A stretch of 31,916 nt of DNA. Source: Clostridiales bacterium (GTDB lineage Bacteria > Bacillota > Clostridia > Lachnospirales > Anaerotignaceae). Numbering within the stretch: the stretch's first letter is position 1; each line of letters starts with the position of its first letter. Where the stretch lies: positions 1 to 31,916 of the forward strand of contig JAGZLR010000025.1 of NCBI GenBank assembly GCA_018364635.1. The letters are read 5' to 3'. This document shows positions 1-7,995 of this stretch, piece by piece. Position numbers and translations under genes: made by a program. The notes below the pieces were generated by a model that worked only from the letters and a program-made list of their open reading frames with translations, ran no database searches and had not been told where the DNA came from.

Positions 1-64
1 GGTCGGAGGTAGAAGTGCAGTAATGCATTAAGCTGACCGATACTAATCGATCGAGGGCTTGACC
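1..64 (+). rRNA. 23S ribosomal RNA, 3' end (partial)
   Basis: The first 64 bases match the conserved 3' end of bacterial 23S rRNA, including the stretch around ACTAATCGATCGAGGGCTTG that precedes the terminal processing stem. The gene starts outside the window and its 3' end is placed near base 64 by analogy, so the exact end may be off by a few bases. It is followed by three tRNA genes rather than by a recognisable 5S rRNA. Confidence 0.93.
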
Positions 65-122
65 GAAAGAAAAGAAAGTCTGTGTTTAGTTTTGAAGGTG
101 CAGAAGCATCTGAAAGAGATAT

Positions 123-195
123 GCCGATGTGGCTCAATTGGCAGAGCAGCTGACTTGTAATCAGCAGGTTAACGGTTCGAGTCCGCTCATCGGCT
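123..195 (+). tRNA. tRNA-Thr (anticodon TGT)
   Basis: A 73-nt cloverleaf. The acceptor arms GCCGATG and CATCGGC pair fully, the D arm is GGCTC..GAGC-like, the anticodon loop reads CTTGTAA with anticodon TGT, and the T arm contains GGTTCGAGTCC. The 3' CCA is not encoded. It is the first of three tRNAs directly after the 23S rRNA and probably shares the rRNA transcript. Confidence 0.95.
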
Positions 196-205
196 TTTTA
201 TTTTT

Positions 206-289
206 GGATGGATTCCCGAGCGGCCAAAGGGGGCAGACTGTAAATCTGTTGCGATAGCTTCGAAGGTTCGAATCCTTCTCCATCCACCA
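206..289 (+). tRNA. tRNA-Tyr (anticodon GTA)
   Basis: A class II tRNA with a long variable arm. The acceptor arms GGATGGA and TCCATCC pair, the anticodon GTA lies in ACTGTAAAT, and the T arm has GGTTCGAATCC. Unlike its two neighbours it has an encoded CCA (287-289). It begins ten bases after tRNA-Thr, consistent with one polycistronic rRNA-tRNA transcript. Confidence 0.95.
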
Positions 290-303
290 TTTTCATTTAA
301 TAT

Positions 304-377
<74 letters not shown>

Positions 378-386
378 TTGTTTTAA

Positions 387-415
387 AAGTCGCTAAAAAT
401 TTAGCGACTTTTTTT
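387..415 (+). terminator. Rho-independent terminator of the rRNA-tRNA unit
   Basis: An inverted repeat with arms AAGTCGCTAAA and TTTAGCGACTT is followed by a T-run. It lies ten bases after tRNA-fMet, so it ends the rRNA operon transcript. Confidence 0.93.
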
Positions 416-746
416 GTGAAATATCTTCCTAGTCATATAGAGGGGAGAAGAAGTATTGAGTAGATAAAAATTTTTGTTGCATAGTGGATTGGTGAATGTA
501 ATACGAAATCAGATATGTAAATATAAAATATAAAAATGGTCAAAGAAATTTTTGGTATAGAAGATATTTATGGATTTCCAGTAGTGTAAATGAAGCGGAA
601 TGAAAATTGCATACGAAGTTTGAAAGAACACATTGACATATGAGATAGAGGTTAAATCCGTAATCCTCTTCTGAGACGGTGTACACTATACTAGAAGATT
701 GCTGATCATTATGATTATTGTTGTTGGAAGGTTAGAACATTGTCTA
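416..746. other. Intergenic region with no recognised gene
   Basis: An AT-rich stretch between the rRNA-unit terminator and the end of the minus-strand regulator gene. No long open frame with a ribosome binding site is seen. An isolated TTGACA lies near 633 but has no convincing -10 partner at 16-18 bp. No clear terminator is visible for the regulator gene that ends at 747. Confidence 0.5.
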
Positions 747-1079
747 TTATTTTGATTTTGTCATAATTTGACGGACGACCTGGATAATTTTGAGTACTGC
801 GATTTGTTCATCTTCTGTCATAGAAGTAAGAAGAGTGTCTATTTTTTTTAAAATGGGGGAAGGAGTCACTGGTTCCTCAGAACAAAATAGGATTGCAGGA
901 GAAATATTGAGCGCAGCAGCGATTTTTTCCATCGTATCTATGTTAGGACGTTTGACACCTCTTTCTATTTGACCAAGATGAGCAGTGCTGATACCTGCAA
1001 GTGTAGCAACATCATTTTGACTTAATTTCACAGAAGTACGTAACTGCCGTATTTTATCACCAAAAGGTATTCGTTCCAT
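747..1079 (-). CDS. XRE-family helix-turn-helix transcriptional regulator
   Basis: A 110-residue protein. Residues about 9-65 form a Cro/CI-type HTH; the pattern LSQNDVATLAGIS..LGQIERG..RP is the classic XRE recognition region. The tail (about 75-105) is helical and may dimerise. This is the size of a minimal single-domain repressor. The ATG at 1079 is supported by GGAG eleven bases upstream. The gene stands alone between the rRNA unit and the flavodoxin operon, with no obvious partner such as a toxin or phage gene, so its target is unknown. DNA binding is well supported; any regulatory role is inference. Confidence 0.9.
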   Translation of the reverse strand: MERIPFGDKIRQLRTSVKLSQNDVATLAGISTAHLGQIERGVKRPNIDTMEKIAAALNISPAILFCSEEPVTPSPILKKIDTLLTSMTEDEQIAVLKIIQVVRQIMTKSK

Positions 1080-1243
1080 TTTTAAACTCGCTCCTTTTTT
1101 AAACTATCTTTTGTATCCTATAAATTATATATCCAAAGGAATTACTATAATTGTAAAGTAACGTTATTGTCAGTGCAAGAGCGAAAAAAAAGAGATAAAA
1201 CTATATTTTGCAGATAAAACCAGAATCCGTATATTTTACAAGA

Positions 1244-1277
1244 ACAAAAAGACGATAATATAATATCGTCTTTTTAT
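1244..1277 (-). terminator. Terminator after the flavodoxin gene (bidirectional shape)
   Basis: Arms AAAAAGACGATA and TATCGTCTTTTT flank a short AT loop. Read on the minus strand, the hairpin lies just past the flavodoxin stop codon and ends in a T-run, so it should end the DUF3793-flavodoxin transcript. Confidence 0.88.
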
Positions 1278-1294
1278 CCATACTTATTTTGAAA

Positions 1295-1720
1295 TTAAAA
1301 TCTTGCAAAACCTTCTCCAAAGTCTTCACATTGCGTCTGATCGTCCTCGGTTGGTGTTTCATTTACAATCAAACCTGTTTGGTATAAAATAGCATTATCA
1401 TTGTTGACTCGATTTTGCCATGACCGCATCCATGCGCCGTCTCCCCATCCATAGGAGCCAAAAAGAGCAATTTTCTTGCCGGATAGTGAAGATTCTATTT
1501 TTTCGAAAAATGGCTCAAATTCAAATTCTTCCAGCACTTCATCTCCCATTGCTGAGCAGCCAAAAGCGATTTTATCATAATTTTTTATATCAGCAGAAAA
1601 TTCACTCACCATATATACCTCTGGCTTCTCACCTGTTTTTTCAATTCCTTTTGCAATTGCCTGTGCCATTTGTGCTGTATTGCCTGTGCCGCTCCAATAA
1701 ATAACTGCGATTTTACTCAT
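1295..1720 (-). CDS. Short-chain flavodoxin
   Basis: A 141-residue flavodoxin, an FMN-carrying low-potential electron carrier that can replace ferredoxin when iron is scarce. The N-terminal strand and phosphate-binding loop (YWSGTGNT, residues 8-15) and the second FMN loop with aromatic residues (GSYGWGDG, 88-95) are both present, and the length is normal for the short-chain family. A longer open frame runs upstream, but the ATG at 1720 is chosen because GGAGGAA lies just before it and the family motif begins there. It starts 23 bases after the DUF3793 gene on the same strand, so the two form an operon ended by the hairpin at 1244-1277. Confidence 0.94.
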   Translation of the reverse strand: MSKIAVIYWSGTGNTAQMAQAIAKGIEKTGEKPEVYMVSEFSADIKNYDKIAFGCSAMGDEVLEEFEFEPFFEKIESSLSGKKIALFGSYGWGDGAWMRSWQNRVNNDNAILYQTGLIVNETPTEDDQTQCEDFGEGFARF

Positions 1721-1743
1721 TGCTTCTTCCTCCTTATTTTTTA

Positions 1744-2307
1744 TTAGGCTGCGCCTAAAATTTGAATGACTGGGATACCACTTTCCGCGATTTGGCGTAA
1801 AGCAGTGGTACATTCTTGATACCGTTTAAATATTTTACGTGCTGTATCCTCGTTTTTATATACTTTCCAATATCCACACAATTTGTAATTTTCTCCGCCA
1901 TGACGAATGAATTCAAATACATCTTCCTTAGGGTATCCTAAGAAAAAGCCAATTTCATGAGGAAAAGCATTGGTAGATAAAATGCGGTTTGTCAGATGCG
2001 TCAGGTATTCTGCCAATGGTTTCCCTGCTGCAGGATATCCAAGTTGACATAAATAGTTTTCTACAGAAGAATTTTGTAGTGTGTCCAATAAAAGTGATTT
2101 GCGGTAGGTTAAGATGAAGACTCTATTTTTACAGGTATACAAATATCGAAAATGGAGATCCTTATGCCTAAGAGCGGGTAGCAGAGATATCAATTGTTGT
2201 CTCAATGTTTCATACTCTTCTTTTGGACAAGAAAATAAATTGGCTTGCTTTAGGCCTAAAAGTGTAGGTGCACAATGGTTAACCAGATAGTGTTCTAATA
2301 ATTCCAT
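1744..2307 (-). CDS. DUF3793 family protein
   Basis: A 187-residue soluble protein of a Clostridia family with no assigned biochemical role. Family hallmarks are visible: HEIG (117-120) leading into LGYPKEDV (123-130), and CGYWKVY (144-150) followed by a helical segment with ARKIFKRY. From memory, members of this family are often found beside flavodoxin or iron-related genes, and here the gene is the first in an operon with a flavodoxin. A role in iron or redox metabolism is therefore inference from context only. The start is ATG at 2307 with a weak AAAGGAT upstream. The upstream region carries a palindrome at 2347-2362. Confidence 0.86.
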   Translation of the reverse strand: MELLEHYLVNHCAPTLLGLKQANLFSCPKEEYETLRQQLISLLPALRHKDLHFRYLYTCKNRVFILTYRKSLLLDTLQNSSVENYLCQLGYPAAGKPLAEYLTHLTNRILSTNAFPHEIGFFLGYPKEDVFEFIRHGGENYKLCGYWKVYKNEDTARKIFKRYQECTTALRQIAESGIPVIQILGAA

Positions 2308-2346
2308 GAAAACCCATCCTTTCTGTGTTGTTATACACTTACTTTA

Positions 2347-2362
2347 ATTAGCTTATGCTAAT
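2347..2362. promoter_or_regulatory. Palindromic candidate operator upstream of the DUF3793-flavodoxin operon
   Basis: A perfect inverted repeat, ATTAGC-TTAT-GCTAAT, lies 40 bp upstream of the DUF3793 start codon. The TTAG..CTAA shape resembles DtxR/IdeR-type metalloregulator sites. Flavodoxin genes are often iron-regulated, which makes an iron operator plausible, but the regulator identity is inference. Two AAATTTAAATTT palindromes follow at about 2375-2386 and 2396-2407. Confidence 0.4.
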
Positions 2363-2494
2363 AAAATAAGGGAAAAATTTAAATTTGTCAATACTAAATT
2401 TAAATTTTTAATAGTTTGCGAAAAATATCAATGACTATACATACTTAAATTTCAAGGTATAAAAACTTTGTGTACCCATATTTGGAGGTTCTCT

Positions 2495-3400
2495 ATGGAT
2501 TGGAAAGATAGTTTTAAGTACAAAAGTGTGAAGGATCTTGTTTCACTAAAAAAAATTAAAAAGGATGAAACCTTGTATCATTACACAAAGATCGACGGTG
2601 TCCTTGGAATGATGGAGAGAAAAAATTTTCGGGCGACAAAAAGTGACTTTTTAAATGATTTTAAAGAAGCTGCTTATATGGTAGAAGTGATAAAAAGAGT
2701 ATGCGGGCAAATTTTCTTGGATCCATATCAGAGACAATTTTTTTTATCACGGTTATTACAAGATACAGAAACAGAGGATAATTTTATTTTTGAACAAAGA
2801 AAAGATTATTTTATTTTATCTTTTTCTATTTATTCCGATAGTATTACCCTTTGGGCCGAATTTGGGAATGAAACAGGATATAATATTGAATTTGACAATC
2901 AAGCAGGGTTAATCGGGAACACAGGAATGGAAGAATATGATGGTTATGTCATTTATGAGCCCAGTGTACAGGAAGAATATCTTCGGAAATTGATGGTAGA
3001 AACGATTCCAGAACATATGGGAATATCATTAAAAAAAGTTTTAGAATTACGAGAAAATGGTAATTTAGAAGTTTTTGATCAATATATGGCGTTGCTTCAA
3101 CAGGTTGTTGTAATTTATGCGATGTTTTTTAAACAGCAAGAGTTTTGTGAGGAGAAGGAATACCGCTATTGTTTTTTACGCAAAGATGGAATAGAGGTGT
3201 TATTTCGAGATCGAGGAGGAGTGATTATTCCTTACCTTGAGATCCCTATTGGCAATCAGAAGGATTCTGTACCTATAAAAAGTATTACAGTAGCGCCTAA
3301 AAATCATAGTGATCTAGCTAAAATCGGTATGCAGTACTATTTCCAAGTTCGTGGATATAATATTCCTGTATATTTATCCAAGATGAAGCTTAGATATTGA
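2495..3400 (+). CDS. DUF2971 family protein
   Basis: A 301-residue protein of the uncharacterised DUF2971 family. The recognisable pattern is an N-terminal YHYT (28-31), FLND about twenty residues later (52-55), then SFS (109-111) followed by LW (119-120) and an EFG..GYNIEF segment. No signal peptide or membrane segment is present. A TTG at 2468 could extend the frame by nine codons, but the ATG at 2495 follows GGAGG at ideal spacing and is preferred. The gene stands alone. DUF2971 genes are commonly seen in accessory regions; its function is not known and none is claimed. Confidence 0.85.
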   Translation: MDWKDSFKYKSVKDLVSLKKIKKDETLYHYTKIDGVLGMMERKNFRATKSDFLNDFKEAAYMVEVIKRVCGQIFLDPYQRQFFLSRLLQDTETEDNFIFEQRKDYFILSFSIYSDSITLWAEFGNETGYNIEFDNQAGLIGNTGMEEYDGYVIYEPSVQEEYLRKLMVETIPEHMGISLKKVLELRENGNLEVFDQYMALLQQVVVIYAMFFKQQEFCEEKEYRYCFLRKDGIEVLFRDRGGVIIPYLEIPIGNQKDSVPIKSITVAPKNHSDLAKIGMQYYFQVRGYNIPVYLSKMKLRY

Positions 3401-3522
3401 GAAACATAGCGAATAAGGAATCCACATAAGTTTTGTAAAATTCATTTGTAATATAAAATAAGTTTTGATAAGATAAAAGAAAAGTAAAATCGACAAAGAC
3501 ATATTTTATGAAGGAGTACCAT

Positions 3523-4887
3523 ATGGGTGATACAAAACGAATGATAAATATGACAGAAGGCAGTCCCTACAAAGTGTTAATCGCATTTGCGGTGCCGATG
3601 ATATTGTCTAACTTGCTCCAACAGCTTTACAATGTAGTAGATACTTTGATTGTAGGCAGATACTTAGGGACAGGTGCTTTGGCAGCGGTAGGAAGTGTAG
3701 GATCGATTAGTGCAGTGTTGGTACAATTAGCCAGTGGTTTAGCTATGGGAGGATCTATTGTAATTAGTCAATATTTTGGCGCTGAACGGTTTAAAGAGAT
3801 CCAGGAAGGATCTAGAACATTGACTATTTTATCCGCAGGAATTGGGTTATTGTGTATGTTATTTACTTTGGCTTTTTCGGTACAGATATTGGGCTGGGTA
3901 CAGACGCCAGAGGAGATCTTTTACGACAGCGCAGTCTATTTAAACTGGTATTTGATCGGTACTCTGCCGCTATTTATTTACAATGCCTTTCAAGGAATTT
4001 ATGTTGCATTGGGCGACAGTAAAACACCTCTTTACTTTTTGATGGTATCAACAATATTAAATATGATCCTTGACTACATGCTTATTGTCATTATTCCTTT
4101 GGGAACCGCAGGAGCAGCCATTGCTACAACCCTTGCGCAATTTGTAACTATGATTTTAGCATTTTTTCATCTGCCAAAGCTTCTTAGACAATTACAATCC
4201 CAGGAGAAGCCGGCGTTGTTTAAAAAAGAGATGTTTTGGCGTATTTTAAAATTTGCTCTTCCAACAGCATTGCAACAGTCTGTGGTATCTGTTGGTAGTG
4301 TCATTGTACAGTCAGTCATTAATGGGTTTGGCCCAGCAGTCATTGCTGGAAGCGCTGCCGCTACAAAGATCGTCAATATTGCTTCCTCTGTGTCGATTAA
4401 TTTTGGCAATGCTTTATCTAATTATGTTGGACAAAATATTGGCGCAGGCAAACAGGATAGAATTTCAAAAGGGCTTCAGGCAGCTTTATTGATATCAGGT
4501 TTGATTTCTATTTTTATGACAGTGTTACTTGAAATTTTTCGCAAAGAAATTATACAGTTGTTTTTGAAGGATGAAAGTGCTCAAGAAGTCTTGAATGTTG
4601 GTATGGAATATATTCATGTTGTTGGGATGAGTCTATTGATTTTTTCTTGCTATATGCTTTTAAAGGCCATATTTAAAGGTGTAGGTGATATGGGATGGTT
4701 TATTTTCTGTACACTGTTAAGTTTTTTTATACGCCTGTTTCTGACAATAGGGTTTGCAAAAACATACGGCCCATCGATGATTTGGTGGTCGATTAGCCTT
4801 GGTTGGAGTTTAGGATTGATTGTTTCGTTTTTGCACTATAAAGGTGGAAAATGGAAGAAAAAAAGTATACTGTTAAAAAAGTTGTGA
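3523..4887 (+). CDS. MATE family efflux transporter (first of a tandem pair)
   Basis: A 454-residue integral membrane protein of the multidrug and toxic compound extrusion family, which exports cationic compounds using a Na+ or H+ gradient. About twelve hydrophobic segments occur in two homologous halves; the N-terminal LLQQLYNVVDTLIVGRYLG and the related LPTALQQSVVSVGSV that opens the second half are typical. An ATG at 3508 is in frame, but it contains the AAGGAG that serves as ribosome binding site for the ATG at 3523, which is therefore chosen. A second MATE gene follows after 31 bases. The substrate cannot be told from the sequence. Confidence 0.93.
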   Translation: MGDTKRMINMTEGSPYKVLIAFAVPMILSNLLQQLYNVVDTLIVGRYLGTGALAAVGSVGSISAVLVQLASGLAMGGSIVISQYFGAERFKEIQEGSRTLTILSAGIGLLCMLFTLAFSVQILGWVQTPEEIFYDSAVYLNWYLIGTLPLFIYNAFQGIYVALGDSKTPLYFLMVSTILNMILDYMLIVIIPLGTAGAAIATTLAQFVTMILAFFHLPKLLRQLQSQEKPALFKKEMFWRILKFALPTALQQSVVSVGSVIVQSVINGFGPAVIAGSAAATKIVNIASSVSINFGNALSNYVGQNIGAGKQDRISKGLQAALLISGLISIFMTVLLEIFRKEIIQLFLKDESAQEVLNVGMEYIHVVGMSLLIFSCYMLLKAIFKGVGDMGWFIFCTLLSFFIRLFLTIGFAKTYGPSMIWWSISLGWSLGLIVSFLHYKGGKWKKKSILLKKL

Positions 4888-4918
4888 TAGAAAATGGTCA
4901 CATAGGGGAGAAAAGTAC

Positions 4919-6259
4919 ATGAAAGATCAGATAAAAATGAAAAAGGATCTGACTCAGGGGGATGTACTAAGTCAGCTGATATGGTATGCTCTGCCGCTAA
5001 TTGGCACTAGCCTATTACAGTCTGTTTATAGTATTGTAGATATCTATTTTGCAGGGCATACGGTGGGAAGTGTAGGGATATCAGCCATAAATAATTCTAG
5101 TCAGGTCATAAATCTTTTGACAAAAATAGCCATTGGCCTATCTTTAGGAGGTAATGTGCTGATCGGACAATATTTTGGATCGAGAAATGAGTCGGGCAAG
5201 AAAAAGGCAATTGTCACGCTGTTTGCTGTCAGCATGGTGTTTGGTATTCTATCAGCGGCTTTGTTCTTCTTTGGCGCACAGTGGATGCTAAAACTTTTGT
5301 TGGCGCCTAGCCTTTATGAAGCTGTGTTGTATTTAAAAATTTGTGCCCCAGGCTTAATTTTTATTTGCGGATATAATGGATTAAGTGCCATTATGCGTGC
5401 GGTAGGGGACTCCCAGACGCCATTTCGTATTGTTTTTGTTTCTACAGTTTTAAATATTGTTTTGGATTATGTGTTTATGTATCTCTTCTCCTTTGGTGTT
5501 GCTGGTGCAGCCTTAGCGACAGTCGTCAGTCAAGGTGTATGTTTTTTCATTGCCTTCATACAGGTGTCTTCCAATGAACAGATCTATGGCATGAGTATTA
5601 AAAGGATACAAATCTATTTACATGAGATGGTACATATTTTTCGTTTAAGTATTCCTATGGTACTGCAAATGACAATTGCAGCTTTATCTTGGCTGGTAGT
5701 GACCTACTATATCAATCAATATGGTGTAAGTGTATCGGCAGGAAATGGAATCAGTATAAAGATAAAGGACAGTTGTCAGCTGATCATTTCGGCTCTTACA
5801 AGCGGTGCTGCGACAATGATTGCTCAAAACCTTGGGGCGAAGCTTTTTGACAGGGCAAAAGAGATTTTATATACAACATTAAAGCTAGCAGTGGGTATTT
5901 CAACCATATTGATTATCCTTGTGGAAATATTTGCACCTCAGTTTGTTATGTGTTTTAATACAGAACCTGATGTGGTATATTCAGCTGTTAAAAATCTTAG
6001 AATTGAAATATTAGCTCAAGTTTTTTATGCTGGTTTTATGACATATCATGCAATGGCGACAGGTGCTGGACATACTCTTTTTGTTATGGTGAGCTCTTTT
6101 GTCAACTGTATTCTATTTCGCGTTATTTTAGTTATTTTGTTAAACCCAATCTTTGGAATTGATGGCGTTTATTGGGCTTGTATGATTGCACCGAGTATTT
6201 CCATTCCTTTGGGAATGTGGTATATGAAAAGTAATCGATGGAAACGCAGCATTGTATGA
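4919..6259 (+). CDS. MATE family efflux transporter (second of a tandem pair)
   Basis: A 446-residue MATE-type exporter with about twelve membrane segments. The N-terminal LLQSVYSIVDIYFAGHTVG matches the family, and the second half begins near LSIPMVLQMTIAALSWLVV. The ATG at 4919 follows GGGGAG at good spacing. It is 31 bases after the first MATE gene and should be cotranscribed; a hairpin terminator at 6261-6297 follows. The two proteins are clearly divergent, so the pair is not a recent duplication. Whether they export different compounds or work together is unknown. Confidence 0.93.
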   Translation: MKDQIKMKKDLTQGDVLSQLIWYALPLIGTSLLQSVYSIVDIYFAGHTVGSVGISAINNSSQVINLLTKIAIGLSLGGNVLIGQYFGSRNESGKKKAIVTLFAVSMVFGILSAALFFFGAQWMLKLLLAPSLYEAVLYLKICAPGLIFICGYNGLSAIMRAVGDSQTPFRIVFVSTVLNIVLDYVFMYLFSFGVAGAALATVVSQGVCFFIAFIQVSSNEQIYGMSIKRIQIYLHEMVHIFRLSIPMVLQMTIAALSWLVVTYYINQYGVSVSAGNGISIKIKDSCQLIISALTSGAATMIAQNLGAKLFDRAKEILYTTLKLAVGISTILIILVEIFAPQFVMCFNTEPDVVYSAVKNLRIEILAQVFYAGFMTYHAMATGAGHTLFVMVSSFVNCILFRVILVILLNPIFGIDGVYWACMIAPSISIPLGMWYMKSNRWKRSIV

Positions 6260-6260
6260 A

Positions 6261-6297
6261 AAAGGAATAGCGGACGTTATTCCTTTTTATTTTTTTT
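6261..6297 (+). terminator. Terminator after the MATE gene pair
   Basis: Arms AAAGGAATA and TATTCCTTT with an eight-base loop, followed by a long T-rich tract. It begins immediately after the stop codon of the second MATE gene. Confidence 0.92.
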
Positions 6298-6362
6298 AAA
6301 ATTTTAAACCAATCTCTCTTTAGTTCTCTCTAATAAGTAGATGCATCGGAAAGGAGATTAAA

Positions 6363-6929
6363 ATGACAGACGAAGACTTAGTTCTACTGCTGCAGCAGGG
6401 GGATCAGGGAGCTTTCCGTGAGCTGTATGAAAGATACAAAACGCAAACACTCCGAACGGCTTATCTGATTACTTCCAATAGAATTTTAAGTGACGATATT
6501 GTACAGGAGACATTTCTCAAATGTTTTACGCAGATTAAAGGACTGCGCAATCCAAAAGTATTTCGCTCTTGGCTCTATAAAATATTAGTTCGGACGGCAT
6601 GGGATATGAATAAGAAACAGAAAGCATTGCTTCCTTCTGAGGAGTTCATGGACGCACTGTTAGAATCGTATCATGGAACGGTTGATCCAGCGGAAGAAGA
6701 CGATTATGAGCAATTATATCAAGCAATCAATTCCCTGCATATAAAGCAAAGAACAGCGATTATTCTTTATTATTTTAATGGGCTTAGTGTGAAAGAAATT
6801 GCTCAGGCGACACAAAGTTTGGAAGCAACAGTAAAGTCACAGTTGTTTTTAGCAAGGAAGTATTTAAAGAAGGCGTTAAGTGAAGTGGAAGGAAAAGGTG
6901 GTGTTGCAGATGCAAGACAAAGAATTTGA
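6363..6929 (+). CDS. ECF-type sigma-70 family RNA polymerase sigma factor
   Basis: A 188-residue sigma factor with only regions 2 and 4, as in the extracytoplasmic-function group. Region 2 spans about residues 17-85 (FRELYERYKTQTLRTAYLI, then DDIVQETFLKCF and FRSWLYKILVR). Region 4 spans about 119-172, with an HTH around LSVKEIAQATQSLEATVKS. A strong AAAGGAG precedes the ATG at 6363. The 3' end overlaps the next gene by 20 bases, the usual arrangement of an ECF sigma factor with its regulator. It would direct polymerase to a small stress regulon; the inducing signal cannot be read from the sequence. Confidence 0.95.
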   Translation: MTDEDLVLLLQQGDQGAFRELYERYKTQTLRTAYLITSNRILSDDIVQETFLKCFTQIKGLRNPKVFRSWLYKILVRTAWDMNKKQKALLPSEEFMDALLESYHGTVDPAEEDDYEQLYQAINSLHIKQRTAIILYYFNGLSVKEIAQATQSLEATVKSQLFLARKYLKKALSEVEGKGGVADARQRI

Positions 6930-7671
6930 CAAAATGCTATCAGAGGCATTGATGAAAAAAACAGAAACAGTTTTTCCTAATGAGCGTCTGTATCAATCAA
7001 TAGAGATGAAACTGGACAGGATAGAGAAAAAGGAGAAGATGACAATGAAAAGACTTGGAATGAAACCTATGATTGCTGCCGCTGCTGTAATTGCGTTATC
7101 TGCTACTTGTTATGGGCTGACACAAATTAATAGTTATGTAAGCCACTCTCAAAGACTAGAAATTGGCTATGACCATTTAAGTGAGATGGAAAAAGAAGTT
7201 GGGTATTCCTTTCAGAGTATTGAACAGTTTTCCAATGGTTATACTTTTTTAGATACTAGCGCAGGTGAGACAGAAGCATTTGATAAAGAAGGTAACTCTG
7301 TAGGAAAAGTGAAGGATGTGTCTCTTTCCTATACAAATAGCAAGGACCCAAAAGGTATTGTCTCTCTCAGCATAAGAAAAACAATTTCTGGGGAGGAACT
7401 ACAGATAGACAAATACTCTACGCAGAAAATGGTTGTTTTTCCTGTCAGTGATGACTCCGATGAAAATAAATGGGAGGCCGAGGCAAAGGAGTATGAGGCC
7501 AAAGGATATATGGTAAGCTATGGCGGTAGTGGAGAAAAAGAGGAGAACTCTATAGAATCTCTTTCGTGGATGGAAGATGAAATTTTATATGAACTGGTAG
7601 GAATTAATTCTAATTTAGGGGAAGATGAGCTAAAACAAATGCAAAAAGAAATTATGTCTAATAAAGAATAA
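6910..7671 (+). CDS. Single-pass membrane protein, probable anti-sigma factor
   Basis: A 253-residue protein with a charged cytoplasmic N-terminus (about 1-50), one membrane segment near 53-72 (PMIAAAAVIALSATCYGL), and an extracytoplasmic domain of about 180 residues that I do not recognise. Its position overlapping the ECF sigma gene and its topology fit an anti-sigma factor that holds the sigma factor at the membrane. The zinc anti-sigma motif HxxxCxxC is absent, so assignment rests on context. The start is uncertain: GTG at 6880 or 6901 and ATG at 6910 are all in frame; the ATG is chosen because AAGGAAAAGG lies upstream. A strong terminator follows. Confidence 0.75.
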   Translation: MQDKEFDKMLSEALMKKTETVFPNERLYQSIEMKLDRIEKKEKMTMKRLGMKPMIAAAAVIALSATCYGLTQINSYVSHSQRLEIGYDHLSEMEKEVGYSFQSIEQFSNGYTFLDTSAGETEAFDKEGNSVGKVKDVSLSYTNSKDPKGIVSLSIRKTISGEELQIDKYSTQKMVVFPVSDDSDENKWEAEAKEYEAKGYMVSYGGSGEKEENSIESLSWMEDEILYELVGINSNLGEDELKQMQKEIMSNKE

Positions 7672-7730
7672 ATTCCTTTGTGAAAGAAGTATAGAAGGGT
7701 TTCAGGTTGTAAAGATGTTTAACGACTAAA

Positions 7731-7770
7731 AAGACGGCATAGCCATATGACAGGGCTATGCCGTTTTTTA
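7731..7770 (+). terminator. Terminator after the sigma/anti-sigma operon
   Basis: An 11-bp perfect stem, ACGGCATAGCC with GGCTATGCCGT, extended by A/T pairs and followed by a T-run. It separates the sigma operon from the downstream accessory block. Confidence 0.95.
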
Positions 7771-7855
7771 TCCCAAAAAATCGTTTAAGATTGATATAGA
7801 ATTAGGAATATGCTAAACTTTAATTGTCTTAATCATAAAGAAAGAAGTGATTCGT

Positions 7856-7942
7856 ATGTGTATTTACACAGAAAAAAGAAACGAAGGTTTACTCCATACA
7901 AGGCTAGTAGACTGCGACAGTTGTATGGAGTAAAATAGTCGC
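7856..7942 (+). promoter_or_regulatory. Short leader ORF overlapping a 14-bp hairpin, 5' of the CD3324-type gene
   Basis: A perfect 14-bp inverted repeat (7888-7901, TTTACTCCATACAA, with 7921-7934) encloses a 19-nt loop. The loop contains GCGAC (7914-7918), which can pair with GTCGC at 7938-7942, so an H-type pseudoknot is possible. There is no T-run, so it is not a terminator. A 25-codon ORF (7856-7933, starting MCIYTEKRNEG) ends inside the 3' arm, but its ribosome binding site (GAAAGAAG) is weak. This could be an attenuation-type leader, an RNA structure, or only a palindromic DNA element. Its location 53 bases before the next ATG suggests cis-regulation; that is inference. Confidence 0.4.
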
Positions 7943-7995
7943 AAAATAAAATGCTGGCTTTGTTATTTGACTATTATTTCAAGGAGGAAGCCTGC

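Noticed and set aside
65..122. A 5S rRNA gene between 23S and the first tRNA
   Set aside because: The gap is 58 bases, about half the length of 5S rRNA, with no 5S-like sequence.
2495..3400. DUF2971 protein as an ADP-ribosyltransferase-like toxin or defence gene
   Set aside because: The YHYT motif is only loosely reminiscent of that fold, and there is no antitoxin or defence neighbour; the sequence does not support the claim.
6880..6909. GTG at 6880 as start of the anti-sigma candidate
   Set aside because: No ribosome binding site lies before it and it would lengthen the overlap with the sigma gene; ATG at 6910 is preferred, though not proven.
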